Source: Lepas anatifera
Lineage: Eukaryota > Arthropoda > Thecostraca > Lepadidae
Assembly (NCBI GenBank): GCA_034440635.1
Contig: JAOTON010002129.1
Coordinates: 1 to 64,000 of the forward strand
Length of the DNA: 64,000 nucleotides
Direction: 5' to 3'
This document shows positions 43,718 through 55,849 of the stretch, in pieces; the first letter of the stretch is position 1, and each line of letters opens with the position of its first letter. Both the position numbers and the translations under genes were made by a program. The notes below the pieces were generated by a model. It was not told the DNA's origin and searched no databases. It saw nothing but the letters and a program-made list of their open reading frames with translations.

Positions 43718-44729
43718 TTAACCCTCGCCTCAACGAGGCCCACTAAGGTTTTTTCGACATAGCAGTAAAACGACGAGGCGCAGCACCGCGGTTAAGGGCT
43801 CTGTCTATCACCCATCATGTTCCCGTCATCCATGAAATTCTTTACCCCGGTTCACGCAACGTCAGGTCACCAGGCGAGGTCAACCAAGGTCACCTCACTT
43901 CAACTTTTGAGCTTTACCATAGCTACATTTCTAAGCCGATCGATTTGAAACTTCCTACATTTCATGACCTTTCCAGGGTCTAAAAATGTATCTCCGGGAT
44001 TTTTTCGATTTTGTGACCTATAAGCAGGTCACAAGGTGACCTCTCCCATTGAAAAAGCATGGGAAAAACTGTCTTATGATCTAAAAGTCACAAACAATTA
44101 TTGCAAATGCTCAGACTGCTCAGAAAAGCGTTCTTGGACACACTGTCATGGATTCCAAGGGAGATATTTTCCCTTTGACCTATCTGAGGTCATCACAGGT
44201 CACCAGGGCCAAAAACAGTATTTTGACGATAACTTTTACCTTATCAAGCTAGAGCGCTGAAGTAAACGTCATGGTGTATGTCTCGTTACTGGCTTTCATT
44301 TGATCTGCGGCAAAACACTTTCTGATCTTTCGTGACCTCAGGTCATATTAGGTCACGAGGTGGCCTCTGGAGGTCAAACCACTGACGGGAGGTCATTATG
44401 TTTCACATAGCGGAGAAAGGTCTGGCATTTACCTATCAAATGTACTTTACCAGATTGCAAATAGCTCTAACAGCATGAGAGCTATGCCCAATTTGCTCAA
44501 GCATTGCATATTTTAGTGGAAATAGCCTATCGTGACGTAACTTGACCTCTGGAGGTCAAACCATTGACGTGAGCACTTAGCATGCGAAGTAATTTCTTAC
44601 TGAATTTACATGACTTTCTAGTGCACTTTGAAGATTTGCGCTAGGCCCCATATTTTCGGAGTTAGAGGGGGCCGTCGATGCCCCCGGTGGAGCGAAGGTG
44701 GCGCCGCAACCCGGTGGGGCGCGGGTTAA
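43718..44729 (+). mobile_element. TTAA-clan family B copy B6
   Basis: This is 1012 bp between TTAA at 43718-43721 and 44726-44729. Termini are CCCTCGCC-CAACGAGG (eroded) and CCGGTGGGGCGCGGG. The interior is colinear with B1. The left palindrome is lost by a small deletion and the right is shortened to GGCCGTCGATGCCC, marking an older copy. Confidence 0.88.
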
Positions 44730-44985
44730 AAGCTCGTTCAACGTCTTCAAAGATATAATTAACCTTACCTAAGCTAGAACGTTCGGCGTCAAAATCGTGA
44801 CGCCACATTTCATCGTTAATCCACCCCTTCCGATTCTGCCCCGGGGCAGAATGATGTTCAAAGTTGTTACGTGCTATCCACCTCTAAATGCTCTGGAACA
44901 GTCAACGTGATCAAGAAAAGTTTGTAGACAAAGTTTGACGTCGAAATCGTGACGCCACCTTTCCTCGTTTTTCCGCCCCGGCACA

Positions 44986-46952
44986 TGGACCCGGCACCAT
45001 CACACAGCCCCACAGGTGACAGTGGACCCGGCACCATTACACAGCCCCACAGGTGACAGTGGACCCGGCACCATTACACAGCCCCACAGGTGACAGTGGA
45101 CCCGGCACCATTACACAGCCCCACAGGCGACAGTGGACCCGGCACCATTACACAGCCCCACAGGTGACAGTGGACCCGGCACCATTACACAGCCCCACAG
45201 GTGACAGTGGACCCGGCACCATTACACAGCCCCACAGGCGACAGTGGACCCGGCACCATTACACAGCCCCACAGGCGACAGTGGACCCGGCACCATTACA
45301 CAGCCCCACAGGCGACAGTGGACCCGGCACCATTAAACAGCCCCACAGGCGACAGTGGACCCGGCACCATTACACAGTCCCACAGGCGAAAGTGGACCCG
45401 GCACCATTACACAGTCCCACTGGTGACTGTGGACCCGGCACCATTACACAGTCCCACAGGCGAAAGCGGACCCGGCACCATTACACAGTCCCACTGGCGA
45501 CAGTGGACCCGGCACCATTAAACAGTCCCACTGGTGACAGTGGACCCGGCACCATTACACAGTCCCACAGGCGAAAGCGGACCCGGCACCATTACACAGT
45601 CCCACTGGTGACTGTGGACCCGGCACCATTACACAGCCCCACTGGCGACAGTGGAACCGGCACCAATAAAAACCCCCCCTGGTAAAGGGGACCGTGGACC
45701 ATTACACAGCCCCACTGGTGACAGTGGAACCGGCACCATTACACAGTCCCACTGGTGACAGTGGACCCGGCACCATTACACAGTCCCACTGGCAACAGTG
45801 GACCCGGCACCATTACACAGCCCCACTGGTGACAGTGGACCCGGCACCATTACACAGCCCCACTGGTGACAGTGGACCCGGCACCATTACACAGCCCCAC
45901 TGGTGACAGTGGACCCGGCACCATTAAACAGCCCCACTGGCGACAGTGGACCCGGCACCATTACACAGTCCCACTGGCGACAGTGGACCCGGCACCATTA
46001 CACAGTCCCACTGGTGACAGTGGACCCGGCACCATTACACAGTCCCACTGGCGACAGTGGACCCGGCACCATTACACAGCCCCACTGGTGACAGTGGACC
46101 CGGCACCATTACACAGCCCCACTGGCGACAGTGGACCCGGCACCATTACACAGTCCCACTGGTGACAGTGGACCCGGCACCATTACACAGCCCCACTGGT
46201 GACAGTGGACCCGGCACCATTACACAGTCCCACTGGTGACAGTGGACCCGGCACCATTACACAGTCCCACTGGTGACAGTGGACCCGGCACCATTACACA
46301 GTCCCACTGGCGACAGTGGACCCGGCACCATTACACAGCCCCACTGGTGACAGTGGACCCGGCACCATTACACAGCCCCACTGGCGACAGTGGACCCGGC
46401 ACCATTACACAGTCCCACTGGCGACAGTGGACCCGGCACCATTACACAGTCCCACTGGTGACAGTGGACCCGGCACCATTACACAGCCCCACTGGCGACA
46501 GTGGACCCGGCACCATTACACAGCCCCACTGGTGACAGTGGACCCGGCACCATTAAACAGCCCCACTGGCGACAGTGGACCCGGCACCATTACACAGCCC
46601 CACTGGCGACAGTGGACCCGGCACCATTACACAGTCCCACTGGTGACAGTGGACCCGGCACCATTACACAGCCCCACTGGTGACAGTGGACCCGGCACCA
46701 TTACACAGCCCCACTGGCGACAGTGGACCCGGCACCATTACACAGCCCCACTGGCGACAGTGGACCCGGCACCATTACACAGTCCCACTGGCGACAGTGG
46801 ACCCGGCACCATTACACAGCCCCACTGGTGACAGTGGACCCGGCACCATTACACAGTCCCACTGGTGACAGTGGACCCGGCACCATTACACAGCCCCACT
46901 GGCGACAGTGGACCCGGCACCATTACACAGCCCCACTGGCGACAGTGGACCC
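44986..46952 (+). repeat. 37-bp VNTR, about 53 copies
   Basis: The unit reads CCCCACTGGTGACAGTGG followed by ACCCGGCACCATTACACAG. One irregular unit lies at 45650-45700. Early copies mostly have CACAGG where later copies have CACTGG. The latter makes CCACTG-GTGA-CAGTGG a perfect 6-bp inverted repeat. Because 37 is not a multiple of 3, every reading frame cycles through the same 37-residue pattern, which explains the many open frames; none is taken as a gene. It lies in unique sequence next to family B remnants. Confidence 0.95.
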
Positions 46953-47047
46953 AGTCCCGACGGCCCCCGCAGTGACATCATATTTGAGGTTTTAGGGCGC
47001 ACCGAGAACGTAGGGCGCCCAAGTCGCCGCGGCGACCGGCGCGGGGA

Positions 47048-47138
47048 TTAACCCGCACCCCACCGTGGTTACCGCGCCACCTCGGCCCACCGGGGGATGA
47101 CCATCGTTAACCCCCCTTCCCGTGGGGGCAATGGTTAA
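47048..47138. mobile_element. TTAA-clan family B terminal fragment
   Basis: TTAA then CCCGCACCCCACCGTGG and CGCGCCACCTCGGCCCACCG match the end of family B in reverse orientation. The sequence then meets TTAA again at 47107-47110 and at 47135-47138. The element body is missing, so this is a deletion relic. Confidence 0.6.
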
Positions 47139-47293
47139 AGCTCCCAGCGGTGACAGCTTCAGCACTACCCGCCAAGAACCGGAGAACGGCAGCAGCTCAG
47201 TACCATGCGCTCTGTTTGGTTTCATCAGAGTGCTTTGCAACTACCCGTGTGTCATATTCACGTGCTTGCACAACTTCCAATCACCGCCGAAGA

Positions 47294-47850
47294 CAGCACT
47301 GATGACCTGTCTCCTCCCAGGATGGCACTGATGACCTGTCTCCTCCCAGGATGGCACTGGTGGCCTGTCTCCTCCCAGGATGGCACTGATAGCCTGTCTC
47401 TCCCCAGCAGGGCACTGGTGGTCTGTCTCCTCCCAGGATGGCACTGATGGCCTGTCTCTTCCCAGGATGGCACTGGTGGCCTGTCTCTCCCCAGCAGGGC
47501 ACTGATGGTCTGTCTCTTCCCAGGAGGGCACTGATGGCCTGTCTCTTCCCAGGAGGGCACTTATGGTCTGTCTATCACCCAGGATGGCACTGGTGGCCTG
47601 TCTCTTCCCAGGAGGGCACTGATAGCCTGTCTCTTCCCAGGACACTGATGGCCTGTCTCTTCCCAGAAGGACACTGATGGCCTGTCTCTTCCCAGGAGGG
47701 CACTGATGGCCTGTCTCTTCCCAGGAGGGCACTAATGGCCTGTCTCTCCCCAGGATGGCACTGATGGCCTGTCTCTTCCCAGGAGGGCACTGATAGCCTG
47801 TCTCTTCCCAGGGTGGCAATGATGGCCTGCTCTTCCCAAGATGACACTGA
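47294..47850. repeat. About 29-bp minisatellite with splice-acceptor-like units
   Basis: About 19 units of CACTGATGGCCTGTCTCTTC followed by CCAGGAGGG (variants CTCCTCCCAGGATGG and CTCTCCCCAGCAGGG). Each unit contains a pyrimidine tract and CCCAG-G, the shape of a 3' splice site on the plus strand. Long open frames on the minus strand follow from the repeat and are not called as genes. Confidence 0.9.
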
Positions 47851-47870
47851 TTGCCCGTCTCCTCTTAGGA

Positions 47871-49639
47871 AAAATGCAGTTATAGCCCAGAACTATGCGT
47901 CGGTTCCCATTGGTGAATCCGGGATTTCCCATGGGAGGGAGGACGCTAATTCTTAACGTGTGGCCTACCCGAGGACCCCAAATTACATATTGGGGGGTGC
48001 CAACACTTGGATCCGGAGGGCAGAGGTGTTAAGCAACGTTTCAGGGGGAAGGGGGCGCCAGGATGCGCATTCTGGATGCGCCTAAATCTGTTCCAAAGGC
48101 GGGACTAGTCACTACCCCGAAATCTTAAACATAGGCTGCAGCCGGCAGTGAGTATGCAATGCCAGCAGCACTGCCTCAGCTCACATTTGACGCAACACGT
48201 TATATCTCGCTCGCAGATTTCGCCTTATTACAATATGAATGTGAAGTTTTTTATGAATGGAGAAACGCGTTACTAAACCATGGAAAGAATAAACATCTCC
48301 ATAATTATAAGCAAATATATTTTAACAATCAGTTCATAAACTTGACAAATTAAGGATCTGTCAAGTCAAAGTGACTTCAATCAGCCATTCTTGTATGACG
48401 CGGTAATACCACCAATTGACCCATAGTCAACACTGGGGCAGGAAGCTCGTGTGATGAAAGGTAAACGCCACGTGACACATATAACACACAAGCTCTGGCA
48501 CCTGGTTCTACGGCATCTGCCACTTCCGACGCTATGCCTGTAGGTTTCCCGTGACAACCACCAGATACCTAATGTTTAGTCCTGCAATTCAGACCCGCCA
48601 GCACAGTGGTCCCGACAGCATACAGGACAGTCCAGACCAAGTTCACCGACTACGTCATATCCTAACCACACACAACTGGGCTTCATAAAAAACTGAACAC
48701 ACAGTATCAGCCTCAGAACCTGAAAACATCACATTTGGCTCTGTAAAACCAGAACACACAAGCCTAAGAACCAGGGTTGGAAAAAAACCCGGGATTTTTG
48801 TAAAAAAGCCCGTGGGTCTGGGTTTTTGCGATTTTTTGTGTTTTTTTCCAAGTTTTTTATTTTTGTTTTGTAGCATTCTCGTCACATGGTTTCTAGATTT
48901 ATACCATTGTTTGAGCACGCATTAAGATTGTGATTTTCAATATCATCCTGGCCTATCAGTCTGCCTCAGGTGGCGGAAGGGAGAAGAAGCTCCTCTTCTC
49001 CAAGCTGTTCTGAAGTACCCGATTGACGGCAGCGGGCAGAACCCTTCCTAGTTTTATGGGCACCCATGGATAAGAAAATGAACCGACCTTTGACCAGAAT
49101 AACAATTTTTGGGGCTTATCAACTCATCCACTGCTATGGTTATACGGCGTCGTCGACTCTTGTTACTGTTTTCGCTTGGGAGCCGGATTCTCCGTACTCA
49201 CGAAATCCAACGGACGTAAACCCGGGCGACCCCGTAGAAAGCAAGTATGACAAGCACCACCCAACGCGCCCCACAGGAATTTACTTTAACTTTTTTTTTC
49301 TAAATCAGTAGCTCATATTCCTCACGGACAAATGAGAAACTGAAAATCTTAGTCCGGTACATCAATAAATGTCAGATCAAAATTCTCAGAGCATAGCAGG
49401 GACGTATCCATTATTTGCTCAGGGGGAAGGGGGCGTAGATATAGGCTCGGGGCACTGCACGGGGCCCTAAGTGCAAAGATCGGTAATGAATATAAAAAGA
49501 ATGTCAGCGGTGGCTGATGGGATTGTGGAGTGAATCGGTGTGGTTCACATGACTTTTATTGGCTGTTTTTACCTACCTTGCTTGTTTCTTTGCCTATCTA
49601 GCTAAATAAAGCGTGGTATCCTTTTTATTATTTTTTATC
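47871..49639. other. Spacer with repeat fragments
   Basis: No gene is recognised. The segment 48700-48800 shares 'cctcagaacctgaa-aca' and 'aacccggg' with the region at 55790-55975. Transposon-end-like GTTTCAGGGGGAAGGGGGCGCC (48040-48060) and GCTCAGGGGGAAGGGGGCG (49418-49436) recall each other. Confidence 0.4.
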
Positions 49640-50270
49640 CGGGACCATCTCTGAGGTGCGCCCAAGTCCCCAACACGAATTTTTGGGCAGTTTGGAGAAA
49701 AATTGGCCCAAAACTTCCCCTCCCGCCAGAAAAAAACTTTTGAATCGCCCGAGAACGAGTCTAGGGATCCCCGAGACCAGCCCTGGGGACCCCCGAAACC
49801 AACTTTCAGCCAGGTTCGAGACCAACTCTATGGGCCGACGAGAAAAACCCTCGAAGGCCTTGGATACCAGCTCTGAGGCCCCCCGAGACGAATTCTAAAG
49901 GCCATCCGAGAGCGACCCTGGGCTCCCCGAGAAATATTTTCGGATCCCCAAGTCAGACTCTTGGGCCCACGGAGACCAGCTCTTGGGGCCCTCAGAGACC
50001 AGCTCTGGGCGCCCCCCCCCACCCCCGTGACAAACTCTTGAGGGTCCTCCAAACCAACTCTGGAAACCCCGGGAAAACTTTTGGGGCTGCTCCAGAGACC
50101 AAGTCTGGAGGCCAGAGATAAACTCTGGTGTCCCGATAGCCGAATCTGGGCCCCCAATTCAAAATGTTGGTGGGCCGTGCCAGACCAACGCTTGGGCCCT
50201 TGAGACTTGCTATTGAGGATCTCCAAGACAAACACTGTGATGGTGTCCGTCCTCTTAAAATCAACTTGGG
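49640..50270. repeat. Degenerate minisatellite, GAGACCAGCTCTGGGGCC type
   Basis: About 25 irregular units with core CGAGACCAGCTCTGGGG-CCCC. The reverse complement, GGGGCC-CAGAGCTGGTCTCG, is of the same class as the arrays at 10190-12290 and 50830-53790. Open frames here reflect the repeat. Confidence 0.7.
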
Positions 50271-50829
50271 GAACATAAATCAGAAAACGACGGGAGGCCG
50301 TGCGGGAAGCTCTTTACAGTGCTTAAGTTCAGCCAAGGGGAGGGATCGCTCCACCTTGACTGCGCGCCTAGAGTACAGCACAATGTGACTCCACCACGAT
50401 ACGCCTTAGAGGTCCCATGAGCTGGACAAATAAACTATTTGTGTGTCTCAGGTCAGTCAGTCAGAGCCACAATCTGAGACTGCACTGTTACTTTGACATA
50501 TTTTGACCCTGCAGAGATGTTTATAAATTAATTAAGATATATATATATATATTATATACAGGGGCGCAGCCAGGGGGGCACAGGGGGTACGTGCCCCCCA
50601 TCGGTGCCGGGGTGCCGTTTTGATTGCCAGGTGGTGTACCCTCATTGGGCCGTGCCGCTCGAAATTTAGTGCCCTACGCCGTTGAGCCTAGATGGAACTA
50701 GACTGCATTTAGCGATTTAAACTATTGTTTGACAATTAAGTGCCTTTTTGGTCAGCAAAACATTCTGTCGCCTTTCCAAGCACCCGGGAAGAGAATAGGC
50801 ACGTAATCCGTTTCCAGATAATGCCTCAT

Positions 50830-51061
50830 CGTCGCCAATAATCGTAAGGGTGGAGCTCATCTGGTGCCCCCTGGAGCTGATCATGTGCCTTCTGAGCTGA
50901 TCTGATGCCCCCGTAATCAATCTGGTTCCCCCCCTGAGAAAATAATTGTGCCTTATGAACCTATATAATGCTCTCTAAGTTAGTATGATTCCTCCGAGCT
51001 TGCCTGGTGCCCTATTAGCTGTTGTTGTGCCCCTCGAGCTGATCCGGGCCCCTGAACTTAT
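50830..51061. repeat. Minisatellite, GAGCTGATCTGGTGCCCCC units (first block)
   Basis: About ten units of roughly 20-25 bp. The array is split from the second block by family A copy A9. The upstream segment 50600-50830 is repeated almost word for word at 51965-52200 and again at 52500-52740. Confidence 0.75.
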
Positions 51062-51907
51062 TTAACACGCGCATTGACGGGGGTCTGAGCCACCTTCGCT
51101 TTGACCGGGGGAGCGGGTACCCGCCCCCTAAGATCTCGAGAACCACGGTAGGTAGCGAAAAACGGTAAACGGCGTTGGGCTGCCCATCCACTTTTCCATC
51201 GAAAACATTTGAACCATTTTTTGTCAGGTCACATTTAAGGTCACGAGATGTCAAAACATGCCGTCATAGGGATAACATGTAAATTAGTTTTTCGACCATT
51301 ACATCTGAACGAGTAAAGATAGAGCAAAACGACTTGAACTATATGAATCCTCGCAGCAAGCCGAATCGAATGATATATAATTTGACTTTGCTAGGTCAAA
51401 TCAAGGATTTGACCTGACCTAAGGTCAGGTCAGGGTCAAATTATATAATATGCATATCATTAGAACCGCAAACCCATGCGAGTCTAATGCAGCTAAAATA
51501 AATGCTCTATCACCATCCGTTACTGAGTTATTCCGTAAAAAACATTTTTCCCGTGTATTTACAATTGAGAGGTCATGCCTCGTACCTGACCTTAGGTCAT
51601 CGGTATCAAAAATACCGGAGCGTATTTTAGAGAACTCGGTTGGTTCATTATGTGATGAGTTTCAATCGGATAAGTTCACCCTGCTCCGACTTATGCTATC
51701 TTAAATTTTTTTGAGGTCGGTTCACTTGACCTGTACTTGTGACCTGGCCTGAGATGACCTAACCTTACAATTTTCACAGAAGTTGTAAAAATGATGAGGG
51801 AAAAGGTATGCCAAGTACGGCGGCGCGGCGCGCCACCGTTTTTCTGCTATCTCCGAAAAACCCAAGAGGGGGCCGGGTACCCGCCCCCCCGTCAATGCGC
51901 GTGTTAA
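51062..51907 (-). mobile_element. TTAA-clan family A copy A9, intact
   Basis: This is 846 bp between TTAA at 51062-51065 and 51904-51907, with CACGCGCATTGACGGGGG and GTCAATGCGCGTG termini. The palindrome GCGGGTACCCGC is present near both ends (51113-51124 and near 51873-51884). The array GAGCTTATT-TAA / TTAATGCCTCCCGGAG resumes directly across it, so the insertion was clean. Confidence 0.93.
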
Positions 51908-53790
51908 TGCCTCCCGGAGTTTATCTACTGCCCAGGGGGCACAGTGGGCACGTGCCCCCATCGGTGCCAGGTGCCCTTTTGATTGCCAGGTGGTGTACCT
52001 CCTTTGGGCCGTGCCGTTCGAAATTTAGTGCCCTATGTCGTTGAACCTAGATGGAACTAGCCTGCATTTAGCGATTTCAACTATTGTTTGACAATTAAGT
52101 GCCTTTTTGTTCAGCTAGGGCATTCTGTCGCCTTTCCAAGCACCCGGGAAGAGTATAGGCACGTAATCCATTTCCAGATAATGCCTCATCGTCACCAATA
52201 ATCTTACGGGCGGAGCTCATCCGGTGCCCCCTGGAGCTGATCATGTGCCCTCTGAGCTAATCTGGTGCCCTCGTAGTCAATCTGGTGCCCCTGAGAAAAT
52301 AAGTGTGCCTTCTGAACCTATATAATACTCTCCGAGTTAGTTTGATGCTTCCGAGCTTGCCTGGTGTCCTTTTAGCTGTTTTAGTGCCCCTTGAGCTGAT
52401 CCAGGTCCCCTGAGCTTATTTATGCCTCCCGGAGTTGATCTCCTGTCCAGGGGTGCAGCCGGAGGGGGGGCACAGGGGGCACGTGCCCCCGTCACTGCTG
52501 GGGTGCCCTTTGATTGCCAGGTGGTATACCCAATTTGGGCCGTGCCGCTCGAAATTTAGTGCCCTACGCTGTTGAACCTAGATGTAACTGGACCGCATGT
52601 AGCGATTCAAACTATTGTTGGACAATTTAATACCTTTTTCGGTCCGCTAGGGCATTCTGTCACCTTTCCAAGCACGCGGAAAGATTATGGGCACCTAGTA
52701 TATGTCCACCTAATGCCTCATCGTCGCCAATAATCGTACGGGTGAAGCTAATCTAGTGGTCCTTGAGCTCATCTCGTGACCTCTCAGCTGGTTCTAGCCC
52801 CTTGAGCTGATTACTTACCCTCTTAGCTGATCTGGTGCCCCTGAGTCAACCGAGTGCCCCACTGAGCAAATAATTGTGCTTCCTGAACCTATATAATGCC
52901 CTCTGAGTTAGTCTAATGCCTCCGAGCTTGCTTGGTGCCTTAATAGCTGATTTAGTGCCCCTTGAGCTGATTCGGGCCCCCGAGCTGATCTCATGCCCCC
53001 CCAAAGTTGATTCTGTCTCCTAAGTCAATATGGTGCCTCTTCAGCTGATTATTGATGTCTCCTTAGATGGCCTTGCGCCCCCTGAGCTGGTTTGGTGGGC
53101 CCTGAGCCCACCTTGTGTCCCCGGAGCTGTTATGCTGCTCCCTGAGCTGATTTAGGCCCCTGCCATAGTCTGGGGGGCTGGGAGCTGATCTGGCCCCCGA
53201 GCGGATCGATCTGGTGCCACCTGAGCTCCACTAATGCCCCTGAGTCTATCTGGTGCCTCCTGAGCCCATCTGATGCCCTCTGAGCTAGTCTGGTGCCTCC
53301 TGAGCTAATCTGGTGCCCTTTAAGCTGATCTGGGCCTCCTTACGTGATTTAATGAGCAGCTCTAAAGCCCTGAGCTGAGCTGGGCCCACAGAGGCTGATG
53401 AGGGCCCCTGAGATTGTATGGGGCTCCTGAGCTGATTAAGTGCTTCTTGACTTGATCTGCTTGGACCCCGAGCTGGTTAGGGATCAATGAGCGTATTTAG
53501 TGCCCCTGACTTGATCTTGCCCCATGACCTGACTTGAGGCCCCTGAACTGATCTGGGGCCCCAAGAGCTGATCTGGGGCCCATGAGCGGATCTTGGTTCT
53601 GAGGGCACCCTGAGCTGGTCTGGGCGCTGAGCTTGTGAGAGCCCCTTAAATTGGCTTGAGGCCCCCTGAGGTGATCTGGCGCCTTAAACTGTTCTGGGGC
53701 TTCTTGAACTGGTTTAAGGCCCTGTGAGCCTATCTGTGGCCCATTGAGCTAGTCTGATGACCTCATCTCTGGGACCAATGAGCTAGTCTA
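51908..53790. repeat. Minisatellite, GAGCTGATCTGGTGCCCC units (second block)
   Basis: This is the longer part of the array with GAGCTGATCTGG-GCCCC variants. It includes a second-order repeat of about 530 bp: the block beginning 'tgggcacgtgcccccatcggtgccagg' near 51945 recurs near 52475. Units become irregular to the right. Confidence 0.8.
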
Positions 53791-54100
53791 GTCCCTGGGT
53801 GAAGCATGAGCTGCTCTGGGGCCGTGATCTACATCAGGGGCCCCTGAGGTGGTCTTGAATAGACAGATAATAAGAACACAAGGCCAACTCCGATCATCTC
53901 GGGGCGGGGTCACTGAGCTAGTCTGGTCCCTGGAGGCACAACTGGGGGATGGGGGAAGCTGCTCTGGAGGCCTCTGGCCCACACTTGGGGGCCCCAGAGC
54001 TGGTCTTGAATAGATGGGAAGTAAGAACACAATGGAAACTCCCCTTGTAAAACGGAGCTAACGAGGAATGAGGAATCTCTAAAACGGCTTGTGATGCCTA
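53791..54100. repeat. Direct duplication of about 130-170 bp
   Basis: 'gagctagtct-gtccctgg' followed by 'gagctgctctgg' or 'gaagctgctctgg', then 'ggtcttgaatagac' and 'aagaacaca' appears twice (from about 53770 and 53916). It marks the decayed edge of the minisatellite. Confidence 0.6.
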
Positions 54101-55350
54101 GGCACCCCTGGTTATATAAATTGCTTATTATACTGGTGGATTCTGGGAAGGGATGATAAAAAGACATGTGCCACTGAGGTCAGAGCCCAGTCCCCTAAAC
54201 CAGGATTTCTACTAATTAATTTAAATGAAGTACTAGTTTTCACAATTTTCAGCCCTGTCACACCATCCCCATCCAAACCAGCGGCCTGTTCACCTTTATT
54301 TACTCTTAACTAGGACCGATCCTTGGGAATATGGAACTTAACAAACGCGTTCAAAAGGTTATTCCGGCAGCAAAAATTGTGTTCTTCCAAAGACACTATG
54401 CCACTCCTTGTCCCACGACAATTATGGGAGGCAAGGAACTTAATCCACGTTCAGCCAGGGCTCACTCGTCACGACAGAACCAGTGGACATAACAAATGAA
54501 TTTTCGACTCCAATATGCCTTAACTTGCACATTGTATCAGATATCACATGCTCCGCTGATTTCTCTGATGTTAAGTACTTGCATGAGTTGGCTGATTTGT
54601 TCTTAAATCTATCCAAAACAGTCGTGTTTTGGCTACTTCCATGACATTTTGGTGATATTTTTTCCCCTTTTTTCGGTTTTAATCGCGTTTTCCTTCTCCG
54701 TCAATGATTTATTTGCATTTTTATTGAACCAAAGATGCCAAAAAAATTATATAAACAAAGATATATTAAGGTTTTCAGGTTACGTTAAAAAGTGCCCTTG
54801 TTCCCCGGGGTGCCCCTCAAAGTTGGTGTGCCCCCTGTAACGGCGAACATATTCAACATGTTTTCTCTATTTCAGATGGCAATGTCCTTGGCTATAGTCC
54901 GTGACTGATTGTAATGTTAATACTACTGTGGGCAAGCCAGGACAAAGTTTAATGTGTCATCGCAGTTTCACGTGCCGATTGTTACTGTACAAGATTCTAC
55001 AGAACCCACTGAGTTAGCTGGCATAGCTGGAAAGAGTACGTATACAAGATAATGGTTTTCTTATTGACCGCTTTCTCGGTGTCTCTGTCTCTGATATATT
55101 GCCTTATATTCAGCAAAGTAATGGATAATGTCTAATGTCGTGTGTCTGTTTGTGTGTGTTTTTCATTTTTTCTATCCGATCGTGTATTTTTTTGGCATAC
55201 TTTAACCAAAGTTCACCTCTGTGTTTCAACAGGTCATTTACGGTATCATAACTGCTACTGCTGCGGACCCAGATGTGTCAAATACATTAGAGAAATTCCC
55301 TAGATCTTTCCAACCTGACATATCCCGCAAACAGTAGAACGGCGAAAGCC
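54101..55350. other. Non-repetitive interior of the probable element
   Basis: AT-rich sequence without a recognised gene. If the 4.8-kb element is real, this is where a transposase remnant would be expected, but I find no motif. Confidence 0.3.
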
Positions 55351-55399
55351 AAATGAATGCCGTATCACCCCCCATACCAAAGCTCTGGCTGCGCCCCTG

Positions 55400-55789
55400 T
55401 GCATATATATATATATATATATACAGGCTGAATTCTGGAAAAAAACTGCATGATACATACAAAAGCTAACGTCATATTCAGAGACAGCATTGGTCTTATC
55501 CAGCGACTTTTACCTGTGGCAATACATGATACAAATTTGTGTTGCACAATGTACAATTTGGACGACATGTGGATTCTTGGGTATGATCTCCCTGGTAAGA
55601 CGGAAAGAATTTCCAAATGCACTTTTAATGCACTTCTCCAGCGGGTTGTATGAGGTCGCATATGGTACCAATTCTACCAAACTTTGGCATATTCTACATA
55701 TACCACGGCTTAGTAGCTTTAAACGTGATGTGAATAGCAAAAAAGACAATATTTTTACTCAGGGTCATCTAGAAAATGGTTTATGAAAA
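55400..55789. other. Spacer with (AT)n and unassigned open frames
   Basis: An AT run at 55404-55423 is followed by sequence with overlapping open frames of 67-98 codons on both strands (55450-55786). I do not recognise any product. A retroelement fragment is possible. Confidence 0.3.
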
Positions 55790-55849
55790 AACCCGGGTGG
55801 GTTTATCCATTAAAAAAACACACAAAAAACAAACAACCCCGGCAGTGGG

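Larger units (their letters stand above)
50559..55399. mobile_element. Probable 4.8-kb CAGGG-ended (hAT-like) element with minisatellite
   Basis: CAGGGGCGCAGCCAGGGGGG begins at 50559 and its inverse TCTGGCTGCGCCCCTG ends at 55399, giving 15 matching terminal bases. The flanks are AT microsatellite on both sides (ATTATATA and TGCATATA, five of eight identical), so the duplication is unclear. Left-end-like copies also occur near 51935 and 52446. The interior is mainly the GAGCTGATCTGGTGCCCC array plus family A copy A9. No transposase is recognised. Confidence 0.5.

Noticed and set aside
45053..45685. A 210-codon open frame and several others across the 37-bp array
   Set aside because: A 37-bp unit without stops in any plus-strand frame gives long open frames automatically, and the product is only the repeat.
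47241..47819. A 192-codon minus-strand frame reading GRDRPSVPSWEETGHQCPPG
   Set aside because: It is a translation of the 29-bp minisatellite with no unique sequence or domain.
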